From: Roseburia sp.
Lineage (GTDB): Bacteria > Bacillota > Clostridia > Lachnospirales > Lachnospiraceae
DNA length: 33,391 nucleotides
Reading direction: 5' to 3'
NCBI GenBank assembly: GCA_003483745.1
Contig: DMYD01000054.1
Location: 78,279 to 111,669 of the forward strand
Part shown: positions 1-7,884 of the stretch, piece by piece
Layout of the letters: each line of letters opens with the position of its first letter
How positions within the stretch are numbered: position 1 is the first letter of the stretch
Made by a program: the position numbers and the translations under genes
Notes under the pieces: model-generated
What the model saw: only the letters and a program-made list of their open reading frames with translations
Told to the model about the DNA's origin: nothing
The model's database searches: none

Positions 1-44
1 AAAAATACGATCTCTTCGAGATCATAGAATTCTTTAATAAGTAA
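1..44 (+). CDS. 3' end of an upstream gene (partial)
   Basis: An open frame enters from the window edge and reads KYDLFEIIEFFNK before a TAA at 42-44. The product cannot be identified from 13 residues. In related Firmicutes hisS often precedes aspS, but nothing here proves that. The same 13 residues are encoded again 54 bases downstream, behind stops (see the repeat entry), which argues that this peptide is a real C-terminus. Confidence 0.4.
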   Translation, partial: KYDLFEIIEFFNK

Positions 45-98
45 GATGCTGGATAAAAATACGATCTCTTCGAGATCATAGAATTTTTCAATAAATAA
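1..98 (+). repeat. Direct duplication of a gene 3' end, two 44-bp copies
   Basis: Copies lie at 1-44 and 55-98, exactly 54 bp apart. They are identical over the first 31 bases and differ at only three of 44 positions. Read as codons, all three changes are third-position and synonymous (ttc/ttt, ttt/ttc, aag/aaa), so both copies encode the same 13-residue end plus TAA. The second copy follows the first copy's stop and another in-frame TAA at 54-56, so it is not translated as part of the upstream gene. Each copy holds a palindrome, GATCTC-TTC-GAGATC, able to form a 6-bp hairpin; in the second copy it is followed by a short T run and may act as a weak terminator. The synonymous pattern suggests the copies came from diverged alleles joined by recombination. 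Confidence 0.85.
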
Positions 99-118
99 AA
101 GGAAAGAGGATTGCAGTA

Positions 119-1912
119 ATGGCAGAATCAATGAAAGGCTTACACAGAAGCCATAGATGTACCGAGGTTTCTAATCAGAACATCGGTGAGACTGTAACCG
201 TCATGGGATGGGTACAGAAGAGAAGAAATTTAGGAAGTCTTATTTTTATCGACTTAAGAGACCGTTCCGGTATCTTACAGCTGGTATTTAATGAGGAGAG
301 CGTTGGTAAAGAGGGATATGAGAAGGCAGAGCGTTTAAGAAGCGAGTATGTGATCGCGGTAACCGGAAAAGTAGAGAAACGTTCCGCAGCAGTAAACGAG
401 ACATTAAAGACCGGTGATATCGAAGTGATCGCAACTGATATCCGCATTTTATCTGAGGCGGAGACACCTCCATTCCAGATCGAGGAGAACAGCCAGACCA
501 AAGATGAAGTTCGTTTAAAATATCGTTATTTAGATCTGCGCAGACCGGATATCCAGAAGAATCTGATGCTCCGCAGCAAAGTTGCATATCTGATGCGTGA
601 CTTTATGGCAAAAGAGGGATTTCTTGAGATCGAGACTCCGATGTTATGCAAATCAACACCGGAAGGAGCAAGGGATTATCTGGTACCGAGCCGTGTCCAT
701 CCGGGACATTTTTATGCACTGCCGCAGTCACCGCAGCTTTACAAACAGCTTTTAATGTGTTCCGGTTACGACCGTTATTTCCAGATCGCAAGATGTTTCC
801 GTGATGAGGATCTTCGTGCAGACCGTCAGCCGGAATTTACACAGGCAGATATGGAACTTGCATTTGTGGATGTGGAAGATGTATTAGATGTCAACGAGAG
901 ACTGCTTAAATATATTTTCAAGGAAGCAATCGGTGTGGATGTGACACTGCCGCTGCCGAGAATGCCATGGCAGGAAGCAATGGACCGTTTCGGTTCCGAT
1001 AAGCCGGATACACGTTTTGGCATGGAACTCTGTGACGTATCCAAAGTTGTAGAGGGCTGCGGATTCTCCGTATTCACAGGAGCACTCGAAAATGGTGGTT
1101 CTGTCCGTGGTATCAATGCAAAAGGACAGGCCGGCATGCCGCGTAAAAAGATCGATAAGCTGGTTGAGTTTGCAAAAGGCTACGGTGCAAAAGGACTTGC
1201 TTACCTCGCAGTGAATGAGGATGGCACTTACAAATCTTCCTTTGCAAAATTCATGACAGAGGATGAGTTAAAGGCACTTGTTTCTGCAATGCAGGGAGAG
1301 CCGGGAGACTTATTATTATTTGCAGCAGACAAAAACAAGATCGTATGGAATGTACTTGGAGCACTCCGTCTCGAGCTTGCAAAAGAGTTAGATCTGCTCG
1401 ATCCAGACCAGTACAACTTCTTATGGGTAACAGAGTTCCCACTGTTAGAGTGGTCTGACGAGGAGAACCGTTTTATGGCAATGCACCATCCGTTCACCAT
1501 GCCGATGGAGGAGGACTGGGACAAGATTGATTCTGATCCGGGCAGTGTCCGCGCAAAGGCATACGATATCGTATTAAACGGTACAGAACTTGGCGGTGGT
1601 TCCGTCCGTATCCATCAGGATGACATTCAGGAGAAAATGTTTGAGGTTCTTGGATTTACCAAAGAACGCGCACATGAGCAGTTTGGATTTCTGTTAGATG
1701 CATTCAAATACGGTGTTCCGCCACACGCAGGATTAGCTTATGGACTGGACCGTCTGGTCATGCACATGGTACATGCAGATTCCATCCGTGATGTCATTGC
1801 ATTCCCGAAAGTAAAAGATGCATCCTGTCTGATGACACAGGCACCTGGAATCGTGGATAAAAAACAGTTGGAAGAACTGGGACTTGAAGTTGAGGAAGTG
1901 TCAGAAGAATAA
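119..1912 (+). CDS. aspS: Aspartyl-tRNA synthetase (AspRS, bacterial type)
   Basis: This class IIb aminoacyl-tRNA synthetase charges tRNA-Asp with aspartate in the cytoplasm. The 597 residues match the usual bacterial AspRS length. An OB-fold anticodon-binding domain spans about residues 15-115. The catalytic core follows with motif 1 (FLEIETPMLCKSTPEGARDY region), motif 2 beginning FRDEDLRADRQPEFTQ near residue 227, a bacterial GAD insertion domain at about 290-410, and motif 3 GLAYGLDRL at 538-546 with its ATP-binding arginine. The ATG at 119 is preceded by an AGGAAAGAGG ribosome binding site. A strong hairpin terminator follows directly. Whether the enzyme also makes Asp-tRNA-Asn was not judged from sequence. 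Confidence 0.98.
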   Translation: MAESMKGLHRSHRCTEVSNQNIGETVTVMGWVQKRRNLGSLIFIDLRDRSGILQLVFNEESVGKEGYEKAERLRSEYVIAVTGKVEKRSAAVNETLKTGDIEVIATDIRILSEAETPPFQIEENSQTKDEVRLKYRYLDLRRPDIQKNLMLRSKVAYLMRDFMAKEGFLEIETPMLCKSTPEGARDYLVPSRVHPGHFYALPQSPQLYKQLLMCSGYDRYFQIARCFRDEDLRADRQPEFTQADMELAFVDVEDVLDVNERLLKYIFKEAIGVDVTLPLPRMPWQEAMDRFGSDKPDTRFGMELCDVSKVVEGCGFSVFTGALENGGSVRGINAKGQAGMPRKKIDKLVEFAKGYGAKGLAYLAVNEDGTYKSSFAKFMTEDELKALVSAMQGEPGDLLLFAADKNKIVWNVLGALRLELAKELDLLDPDQYNFLWVTEFPLLEWSDEENRFMAMHHPFTMPMEEDWDKIDSDPGSVRAKAYDIVLNGTELGGGSVRIHQDDIQEKMFEVLGFTKERAHEQFGFLLDAFKYGVPPHAGLAYGLDRLVMHMVHADSIRDVIAFPKVKDASCLMTQAPGIVDKKQLEELGLEVEEVSEE

Positions 1913-1925
1913 GTAAAAAATTTGG

Positions 1926-1952
1926 CAGGGCGTCGGAGGACGCCCTGTTTTT
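1926..1952 (+). terminator. Intrinsic terminator after aspS
   Basis: A perfect 9-bp GC-rich stem (CAGGGCGTC at 1926-1934 with GACGCCCTG at 1939-1947, loop GGAG) is followed by TTTTT. This is a textbook Rho-independent terminator starting 14 bases after the aspS stop. Confidence 0.93.
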
Positions 1953-2122
1953 GTATAGGGGATTTGGATGGCAAATTACACAAAGCCAGGGCTGTTTTGT
2001 TCCATTTTCCGAAAATAAGATTTGCCAGTCGTTAAGTTGTGAACCACCTTTTGACATCAAAATCTATATGGTAAAGGGGAAGAGATGGAATTATTTTATC
2101 CGGCACGGGGAGATGCATCTGC

Positions 2123-2421
2123 TTGAGGACGGAAAGCTATTATACAGTCCAGAAAATACAGGAATGGCTGAATGCGTCTTATGCGGCAGAGATTTCGAGA
2201 GAAAGGTTAGAAGAAGAGTTTGACGGCAATTTTGATTATATGAACCGTATCTTTAAGTGTGTGACCGGACAGACCATTTTCCAGTATCTGACGACAGTCC
2301 GCATGGAACATGCCAGGCGTCTGATCGCGTAGACGACGATGCATGCCGGGGTGATCGGTCAGGAGGTCGGCTACCCGGATGAATACTATTTCAGCAAAGT
2401 ATTTAAGCGTATGATGAACTG
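2123..2421 (+). pseudogene. AraC-family regulator remnant (C-terminal HTH region)
   Basis: Conceptual translation shows the C-terminal part of an AraC/XylS regulator. It contains the linker and first helix-turn-helix (YTVQKIQEWLNASYA, then YMNRIFKCVTGQTIFQYLTTVRM), RLIA, and after an in-frame TAG at 2330-2332 the second HTH, GYPDEYYFSKVFKRMMN. A frameshift near 2417 would restore the usual LTP motif that follows. The N-terminal sensor domain is not in one frame; only a possible scrap, MELFYPARGD, lies at about 2084-2113. The gene is therefore broken by an internal stop and a frameshift, and its 3' end is joined to GH35 sequence. Confidence 0.8.
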
Positions 2422-2430
2422 ACCCCGGAT

Positions 2431-3069
2431 GTGACATCGTATGACTATGATGCTCTTTTGACAGAGGATGGACAGATCACGGAAAAATACCGCAGATACC
2501 GCGACGTCATTGCAAAATACAGAGAGATACCGGAAATTACATTTACGACCGAGATCAAAAGAAAGGCATATGGAACACTGCCAGTAAAAGAAAAGGTAAG
2601 CCTGTTTTCGATGTTGGATGATATCAGTGCTCCGGTGGAGAGCAGTTTTCCGCAGAGCATGGAAAAACTGGGGCAGAATTACGGCTATATTTTATATCAT
2701 TCCACATTAGATACGGAGGAGAAACTCGAAAAACTCCGCCTGTGGGAGGCAAACGACCGTGCTAATATTTTTGTGGATCAAAAACCGGTCACAACACTTT
2801 ATGATCTGGAACTTTTAAAAGAAAAAGAGCTGGATGTCACGTTTGAAAGGGGAGCGGATTTTGATATCCTGATGGAAAATATGGGACCTGCTTCCTATGT
2901 GAAAGATTTATTTGAAAGTATTGGGATTATAAATGCTAAGGATAAAGCTGCCAGATTTTATGCTGCTATGTATTTTTATTACAGTATATATGATGGAGCA
3001 GCAGATAAAGAAAAGGTAAAAGTAGAATTTGTATCAGCTATAAAAAGTTTGGTACAAGAGTTAAAGTGA
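2431..3069 (+). pseudogene. Chimeric ORF: GH35 beta-galactosidase fragment joined to a probable TetR C-terminus
   Basis: The open frame has 212 codons from GTG 2431, but no single family explains it. About residues 1-150 match the segment just after the catalytic barrel of GH35 beta-galactosidases: TSYDYDALLTEDGQITEKY, then LFSMLDDISAPVESSFP, LGQNYGYILYH, LRLWEANDRANIFV and FDILMENMG. No catalytic glutamates are present. After ENMG (near 2880) the sequence changes to an AT-richer, helical tail (PASYVKDLFESIGIINAKD, then ARFYAAMYFYYSIYDGAAD) resembling a TetR-family C-terminus. Upstream, the LTP motif of the AraC remnant runs into PDVTSYDYD. The ORF looks like a deletion product of three former genes and is unlikely to be functional. 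The GH35 part is confident; the TetR part is inferred. Confidence 0.72.
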
Positions 3070-3083
3070 AGGAGAATCAGATT

Positions 3084-3707
3084 ATGAAAAATAATATAGT
3101 AATCCGTTTAGAAGAAAAAAGTGAATATCGCAAAGTGGAAAATCTGGTAAGGGATAGTTTTTGGAATGTATACCGCCCCGGATGCCTGGAGCATTATGTC
3201 ATTAACCAGCTGAGAAATGATCCGGCATTTGTACCGGGGCTTGATTTCGTGATGTACCTGGACGGAGAACTTATCGGGCAGAATATCTTTGTGAAAACTG
3301 CAATCACAGCAGATGATGGAAGAAGCATTCCAATTATGACGATGGGACCAATCTGTATCAAGAACGAATATAAACGGAAGGGATATGGAAAAATTCTGCT
3401 TGATCATTCATTGGAGAAAGCAGCAGAGCTTGGCTGTGGAGCACTATGCTTTGAAGGAAATATTGATTTTTATGGAGAGAGTGGATTCAGGCAGGCAAGC
3501 GAGTATGGTATCCGTTATCATGGATTGCCAGAGGGAGAAGATGCATCATTCTTTTTGTGTAAAGAGCTTGTACCTGGTTATCTTGATGGGATTACTGGAG
3601 AGTATGCAACACCGGAAGGCTATCTCGTAGATGAGCGGGAAGCAGAGGTGTTTGATAAGCAGTTTCCATATAAAGAGAAAAAGAAACTACCGGGACAAAT
3701 TTTTTAG
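3084..3707 (+). CDS. GNAT-family N-acetyltransferase
   Basis: A 207-residue cytoplasmic protein of the GCN5-related acetyltransferase superfamily, predicted to transfer acetyl from acetyl-CoA to an unknown amine. The acetyl-CoA pyrophosphate-binding loop is visible as IKNEYKRKGYGKILLDHSL near residue 96 (R/K-x-x-G-x-G). A typical beta-strand follows with ALCFEGNIDFYGESGF. The frame extends upstream to a GTG at 3066 that overlaps the previous stop, but the ATG at 3084 has AAGGAG at 3069-3074 at good spacing and is chosen. The architecture resembles the YhbS-like group. The substrate cannot be told from sequence. It is the only intact gene in the scarred stretch between aspS and the glycan locus. 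Confidence 0.88.
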   Translation: MKNNIVIRLEEKSEYRKVENLVRDSFWNVYRPGCLEHYVINQLRNDPAFVPGLDFVMYLDGELIGQNIFVKTAITADDGRSIPIMTMGPICIKNEYKRKGYGKILLDHSLEKAAELGCGALCFEGNIDFYGESGFRQASEYGIRYHGLPEGEDASFFLCKELVPGYLDGITGEYATPEGYLVDEREAEVFDKQFPYKEKKKLPGQIF

Positions 3708-3720
3708 AAATAAAAGTGGC

Positions 3721-3758
3721 AGCAGTACGAATCAGATAAGGTTTGTACTGCTTTCATT
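3721..3758 (+). terminator. Probable terminator after the GNAT gene
   Basis: An 11-bp stem pairs 3721-3731 with 3742-3752 and contains one G-U wobble valid only in plus-strand RNA. The loop is 10 nt and the stem is followed by the T-rich TTCATTT. It starts 13 bases after the GNAT stop. Confidence 0.75.
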
Positions 3759-3899
3759 TATCTATGAGATCTTTCAATACCTGTAGTAATATTTTGAAAA
3801 AGTATGATTGTTTTTGGACAACTCAATTATACCAAAACCAGATGGTTTCATGCTATTTTTATGCCAGTTATTATTGAATTTTCAAGGTGCATAGGCACT

Positions 3900-4068
3900 T
3901 ATTCAAGTGCGAAGTTTGAGTTAATTACATTACGTCAATGACATGGAATGGAGATTATTGAGGCAGAGTGCTGCAAAGACTATATCCATATGCTTGTAAA
4001 ACTCCATCAAATCAAAGCGTATCATCATTTATGGAATCTATAAAGGACAAAAGTTCGTTAAAAATACT
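3900..4068 (+). mobile_element. IS200/IS605-type transposase (TnpA) remnant
   Basis: Within the 379-bp gap after the GNAT gene, translation recovers the core of an IS200-type HUH transposase: GMEIIEAECCKDYIHMLVK at 3945-4001, then after a one-base frameshift near 4000, TPSNQSVSSFMESIKDKSSL. Families normally read EIIE...DHIHMLV...SVSxFMGYLKGKSSL. An in-frame TGA lies just upstream (near 3938). The first histidine of the HUH pair is tyrosine here (DYIH). Stop, frameshift and active-site loss mean it is dead. The rest of the gap (about 3760-3900) is AT-rich with no gene I can recognise. Confidence 0.72.
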
Positions 4069-4086
4069 GGTGGTTATGATTTGAGT

Positions 4087-5271
4087 TTATATCTGCTGTG
4101 TTTTATTTCGATACTGTCTCGGAGTCATACCATATTTCTTTTTAAAAGCAGTCTGAAAGTGCGCCTGACTGGAATAGCAAAGATAATTGCTTATTTCGGT
4201 CAGACTTTTTTCCGTAAAAGTAAGGAGACTTTTTGCCTCTTCCAGTTTGCAGCGGCTGATATAGGCGCCGGGGCTAAATCCTAATTCGGATTTGAATTTT
4301 TTGGCAATGAAAGAGGTGCTGCGGTCAATATGAGCGGCAACATCTTCCAGACGAATCGCTTCATTGGTATGACTTCTGATGTAATTCATGCAGGCGTAGA
4401 TATCCGCAGATATCCCGCTTGGTATGTGGGTTTCACCGGCTTTTTCGCAAAAGTCGAAAAGCATTTGATACTGTAAATCGTTGATTTCTTTTAGCGTCTG
4501 AAGCTGTTCACATTCCTGTATATACATATCCATAAGATGATAAGCACGTTCAACGTCAACACCGCCCGGAATTGCGCCGATCATCCCTACATTTGTCACC
4601 ATACTGATAAAAATATTTTTGGCCTGGCGTAAAGGCGATTTTGCCAGTTTCTTTTCATTGAGATTCAAAGGAGTAGATTTGAGAAAATCCGCCAGTTTCT
4701 TTGGATTCCCGTTTCGAATATGTTCATAGAGCTCCAACTCCATATAATGGGTGGAGTGAAGTTCTTCATTTTCCTTATTTTCAATAAACTGCTCTACATT
4801 GTGTGAATTGCGGTTCACAGTATTACCAAAGCTTATTTCCAGTATTTCCGGAATATCGGCATTCTTCCGGTTCAGAATCAGATGAAGTAATGACAGATGT
4901 CTTGCAAGATGCAGGCGGCTGGTTGTCGGTATTGTATATAAAAATTCGACGATTTGCTCCCGGTATGCTGCCGGAACAGCACTCTCTTTCATGAACAGAT
5001 TGATCTGTGAGGGTGTGACGGGGCACTCGAAAATAGGACCAAGAATGATAACATAGTCGGTCTCTTCTATACAAATACATCCGTATATGATTTCAGAAGA
5101 ATAAAAATGTATGGACGGATTAGGACCACCTGCGAGAACAGGGTAATCTGTAAGCGGTTCTACAGAAAAAAGCTCACCGATGGTTGAGTACTTTCCGGCC
5201 GTTCCGAGAAGTAAACTAATAGGAATCTTGGTTGTGGCATAATACTGTTTACAGAAATCAATATAATCCAT
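4087..5271 (-). CDS. AraC-family transcriptional regulator of the glycan locus
   Basis: This 394-residue protein has a C-terminal AraC/XylS DNA-binding domain at about residues 290-390: first HTH IRLEDVAAHIDRSTSFIAKK, second HTH SLTEISNYLCYSSQAHFQTAF, ending in the signature KKKYGMTPRQYR. The N-terminal ~280 residues are a ligand-sensing region I cannot assign to a named domain. The ATG at 5271 has AAGGAG upstream on the minus strand. It is divergent from the GH-A/GPH/GH3/GH94 operon across 153 bp that hold a 9-bp inverted repeat and the operon promoter. By context it probably activates that operon in response to the imported sugar; this is inference. Confidence 0.92.
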   Translation of the reverse strand: MDYIDFCKQYYATTKIPISLLLGTAGKYSTIGELFSVEPLTDYPVLAGGPNPSIHFYSSEIIYGCICIEETDYVIILGPIFECPVTPSQINLFMKESAVPAAYREQIVEFLYTIPTTSRLHLARHLSLLHLILNRKNADIPEILEISFGNTVNRNSHNVEQFIENKENEELHSTHYMELELYEHIRNGNPKKLADFLKSTPLNLNEKKLAKSPLRQAKNIFISMVTNVGMIGAIPGGVDVERAYHLMDMYIQECEQLQTLKEINDLQYQMLFDFCEKAGETHIPSGISADIYACMNYIRSHTNEAIRLEDVAAHIDRSTSFIAKKFKSELGFSPGAYISRCKLEEAKSLLTFTEKSLTEISNYLCYSSQAHFQTAFKKKYGMTPRQYRNKTQQI

Positions 5272-5290
5272 GATTGATAATTCTCTCCTT

Positions 5291-5322
5291 TTTTCAAAAG
5301 TATATCACAAAATTTTTGAAAA
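5291..5322. promoter_or_regulatory. Candidate AraC operator (inverted repeat) in the divergent intergenic region
   Basis: Perfect 9-bp arms TTTTCAAAA (5291-5299) and TTTTGAAAA (5314-5322) are separated by 14 bp. The left arm is about 20 bp from the regulator's start codon and the right arm covers the -35 box of the operon promoter. AT-richness makes chance repeats more likely here, so the assignment is tentative. Confidence 0.45.
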
Positions 5323-5343
5323 TACAGAAAAATATAATATAAA
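5316..5343 (+). promoter_or_regulatory. Candidate promoter of the glycan operon
   Basis: TTGAAA (5316-5321) and TATAAA (5338-5343) are spaced by 16 bp, about 80 bp before the GTG start of the first gene. An alternative -10, TATAAT, lies at 5333-5338. The region is very AT-rich, so the exact box is uncertain. Confidence 0.45.
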
Positions 5344-5424
5344 ATAAAATTATGAAATATGAATCATGGAAAATGTAGTATTTTATGAGTAGAAACGAAA
5401 GAAAGAAGGGAAGGAGAAAGTGAA

Positions 5425-7860
5425 GTGAGACAGAGAATAAGAATCCATAAAGCTGAAACAAACAAAGGCGCAGCGGATTTTTCACATCTGTTGGATGCAC
5501 CTGCAGGAAAGCATGGGTTTGTACGTGTAAAGGACGGACATTTTTATTTTGAAGACGGAACACGCATTAGATTTTTGGGCTTCAATATGGCAGCAAGATC
5601 CAATACTCCGAATCATGAGACAGCGGAAAAATTGGCTGCAAGATTTGCCAGTATGGGTGTGAATGTCATTCGGCTGCATGCAGCGGATGCCCCTATCGGT
5701 GAAGAACCATGTACGTGGAGCAGTTGTAAGGAAGCGCCGCTTTTGGATTACGAGAGAGGTAACAGCCTGGAATTTAACAAAGCAGGTCTCGACAGATTTG
5801 ATTATTTTGTCGCTAAATTGAAAGAAAAGGGAATCTATCTGCACATTGATCTGTTAGTTGCAAGAGCATTTAATAAGGAAGATGGAATTGAATATTCCGA
5901 TAGAGTGGATTCCTGTACAAAATGCTTTCCGATGATTAATGAAAGATTGATTGAACTGCAGAAGGATTATGCAAGAAAGCTTCTGCTGCATGTGAATCCG
6001 TATACCGGGCTTGCACTGGTAGATGATCCGGCAGTCATTACCGTTCAGATCAATAATGAAGAATCGGCGATTAAGGGAACGGCGGAGCTGGAGCATGTTG
6101 AACATATGAAGCCTTATAGGCAGGAGGTTCAGAGAAAATTTAATCATTTTCTTCTGATGAAATACGATACAAGGGAAAAATTAAAAGAAGCCTGGACATT
6201 TGACGGTGTTTCTGCTTTGCAGGAGGATGAGAATCCGGAAGAATGCTCAGTGCGTATTACGGAGGGGGATTTTGTCCAGCCGGTGAATGATCCGATGGGT
6301 TCATGGGAAGGAATGGGCAGCCCGGCAAGATATGCAGATTATATGGAGTTTGGAATTTTTATTAATCGGGAATTTTATCAGATGATGAAAAATTATCTGC
6401 ATTCTATCGGGGTGAAGGTTCCGATTAACACCAGTAACCTGCTGGGCGGTGCGGCTGATGTATACGGACACAGCGATGCGGACGTAATGGAAAATAACAG
6501 CTATTTCAATCATCCGCTGCTTCCAGTCCAGGGAACGACATTTATGGTGGCAGGTCCGATGGAATATGTTTCCACCAATCCGCTGACCATACAAAAGGGT
6601 GCAGGGGCCATAGCAACAACGATCCCGAGCATGGGTGCAACTGCCATTATAAAAGGAAAGCCGTTTATGCTGAGTGAATGGAATGAATACGGACTTCATC
6701 CGTTCCATTCCACTGCATTTGTTCAGACAGTGGCATGTGCATGTTTAAATGATTGGGACGGACTGATTCTTTATAATTATCAGACCTCTGAAAAATGGGA
6801 TGATCAGCCAGCGGACGAGATTTTAAGTGTATTTGATGCATACAATGATCCGGCGGTGGCCTGTCAGTGGGGATTTATGGCATCTGTATTTTTGAAGGGA
6901 CTTGTGGCTGTTTCTGATAAAAAAGTAGATGTTGTATATACACAGGATGACCTTAAGACGCTTCCAAACGGGCATGGCATGCTGACAACGATGTTACCTT
7001 ACATCACAGGTATGCGAAACGTTTTCCTGGATGGAGGGGAGAGGTACACTGGTGACGCGGATGCGGCCATCAATGCAGGTTTTTTAAATGGAGCCGATCT
7101 TTCCGAGGCAAAGAAAGGAGTCTATTATGCATGGTCTCCTTACAGGGATGCAATGAGAAGATATCCGGATAAAAACCGGCTGACTTTTGCGGCAAGGGAT
7201 ACCAAAGAGATACAGCCGGGTGTACATCTTGGCGAAAAAACACTGGTTTTTGATGAGATTGAAAAGATTGCAGGGGACGGAGATTATCGGGAATTTGCAG
7301 GAATCCTGGATCAGGCCTTTAAGAAATGGGAGATTGTTCCGGAGGATGCAGGAATTGTGGACGGGAAAATGATTTCAGTTACCAAAGAAATGATATTTGA
7401 TCCGGATAATTCCAGATTTTCACTGAACACCGATTATTGCAGCTTTTTCAGCGGATCCCCGGAGAAAAATATCCGCCTGACGGAAAAAATTAATGCAGAA
7501 GTGAATAACAGCAGAATATCTATTTCGGTGCTTCCGATGGATACGGACAAGCTTGCAGATGCAAAAGAGTTTATCCTCACGGCAATGGGTGAGACGGGAA
7601 TGGATGAAACAGAGATGCAGACGGGGATTGAACTGATGGGTTATGAATTTACCGCTGTGACAATGAAAGGAAAGCTTTTTGCAGATACGCTGGAAGGTAC
7701 AATTTCAGTAAAAGGAAAGAAAGCAACACTTGAGATTTTAAGCCCGGTGGGGGAAGTCATCAGAACTATGGACGGAGAGAAGATTGGAGAATCTGTACTC
7801 TTTCATCTGGATGGAATGGTGCCGGGTATCATGTACCATTTATCAATTAACGAAGCATAA
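5425..7860 (+). CDS. Clan GH-A glycoside hydrolase of unclear family (cellulase-like)
   Basis: An 811-residue cytoplasmic enzyme with no signal peptide. The N-terminal ~500 residues form a (beta/alpha)8 barrel of clan GH-A type: FEDGTRIRFLGFNMAARSN is the first strand, MGVNVIRLHAADAP the second. E212 in QINNEES is the likely acid/base, with the clan's preceding Asn. E418 in MLSEWNEYG is the likely nucleophile. The remaining ~300 residues look like all-beta accessory domains. It could be filed near GH5 or a recently split GH-A family; I cannot name the family or substrate. The GTG at 5425 is chosen because AAGGAG sits at 5411-5416. It is the first gene of the operon, so it probably starts breakdown of the imported oligosaccharide. 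Confidence 0.85.
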   Translation: MRQRIRIHKAETNKGAADFSHLLDAPAGKHGFVRVKDGHFYFEDGTRIRFLGFNMAARSNTPNHETAEKLAARFASMGVNVIRLHAADAPIGEEPCTWSSCKEAPLLDYERGNSLEFNKAGLDRFDYFVAKLKEKGIYLHIDLLVARAFNKEDGIEYSDRVDSCTKCFPMINERLIELQKDYARKLLLHVNPYTGLALVDDPAVITVQINNEESAIKGTAELEHVEHMKPYRQEVQRKFNHFLLMKYDTREKLKEAWTFDGVSALQEDENPEECSVRITEGDFVQPVNDPMGSWEGMGSPARYADYMEFGIFINREFYQMMKNYLHSIGVKVPINTSNLLGGAADVYGHSDADVMENNSYFNHPLLPVQGTTFMVAGPMEYVSTNPLTIQKGAGAIATTIPSMGATAIIKGKPFMLSEWNEYGLHPFHSTAFVQTVACACLNDWDGLILYNYQTSEKWDDQPADEILSVFDAYNDPAVACQWGFMASVFLKGLVAVSDKKVDVVYTQDDLKTLPNGHGMLTTMLPYITGMRNVFLDGGERYTGDADAAINAGFLNGADLSEAKKGVYYAWSPYRDAMRRYPDKNRLTFAARDTKEIQPGVHLGEKTLVFDEIEKIAGDGDYREFAGILDQAFKKWEIVPEDAGIVDGKMISVTKEMIFDPDNSRFSLNTDYCSFFSGSPEKNIRLTEKINAEVNNSRISISVLPMDTDKLADAKEFILTAMGETGMDETEMQTGIELMGYEFTAVTMKGKLFADTLEGTISVKGKKATLEILSPVGEVIRTMDGEKIGESVLFHLDGMVPGIMYHLSINEA

Positions 7861-7884
7861 AACTTTTTAAGAGAGGTAAAATCA

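Noticed and set aside
1951..2223. 90-codon frame starting inside the aspS terminator
   Set aside because: It begins in the terminator's T run with a non-ATG start, has no ribosome binding site, and its translation crosses the AraC remnant out of frame.
3066..3083. GTG at 3066 as the GNAT start, overlapping the previous stop
   Set aside because: The ATG at 3084 has AAGGAG at proper spacing, and the upstream ORF is a chimera unlikely to support coupled translation.
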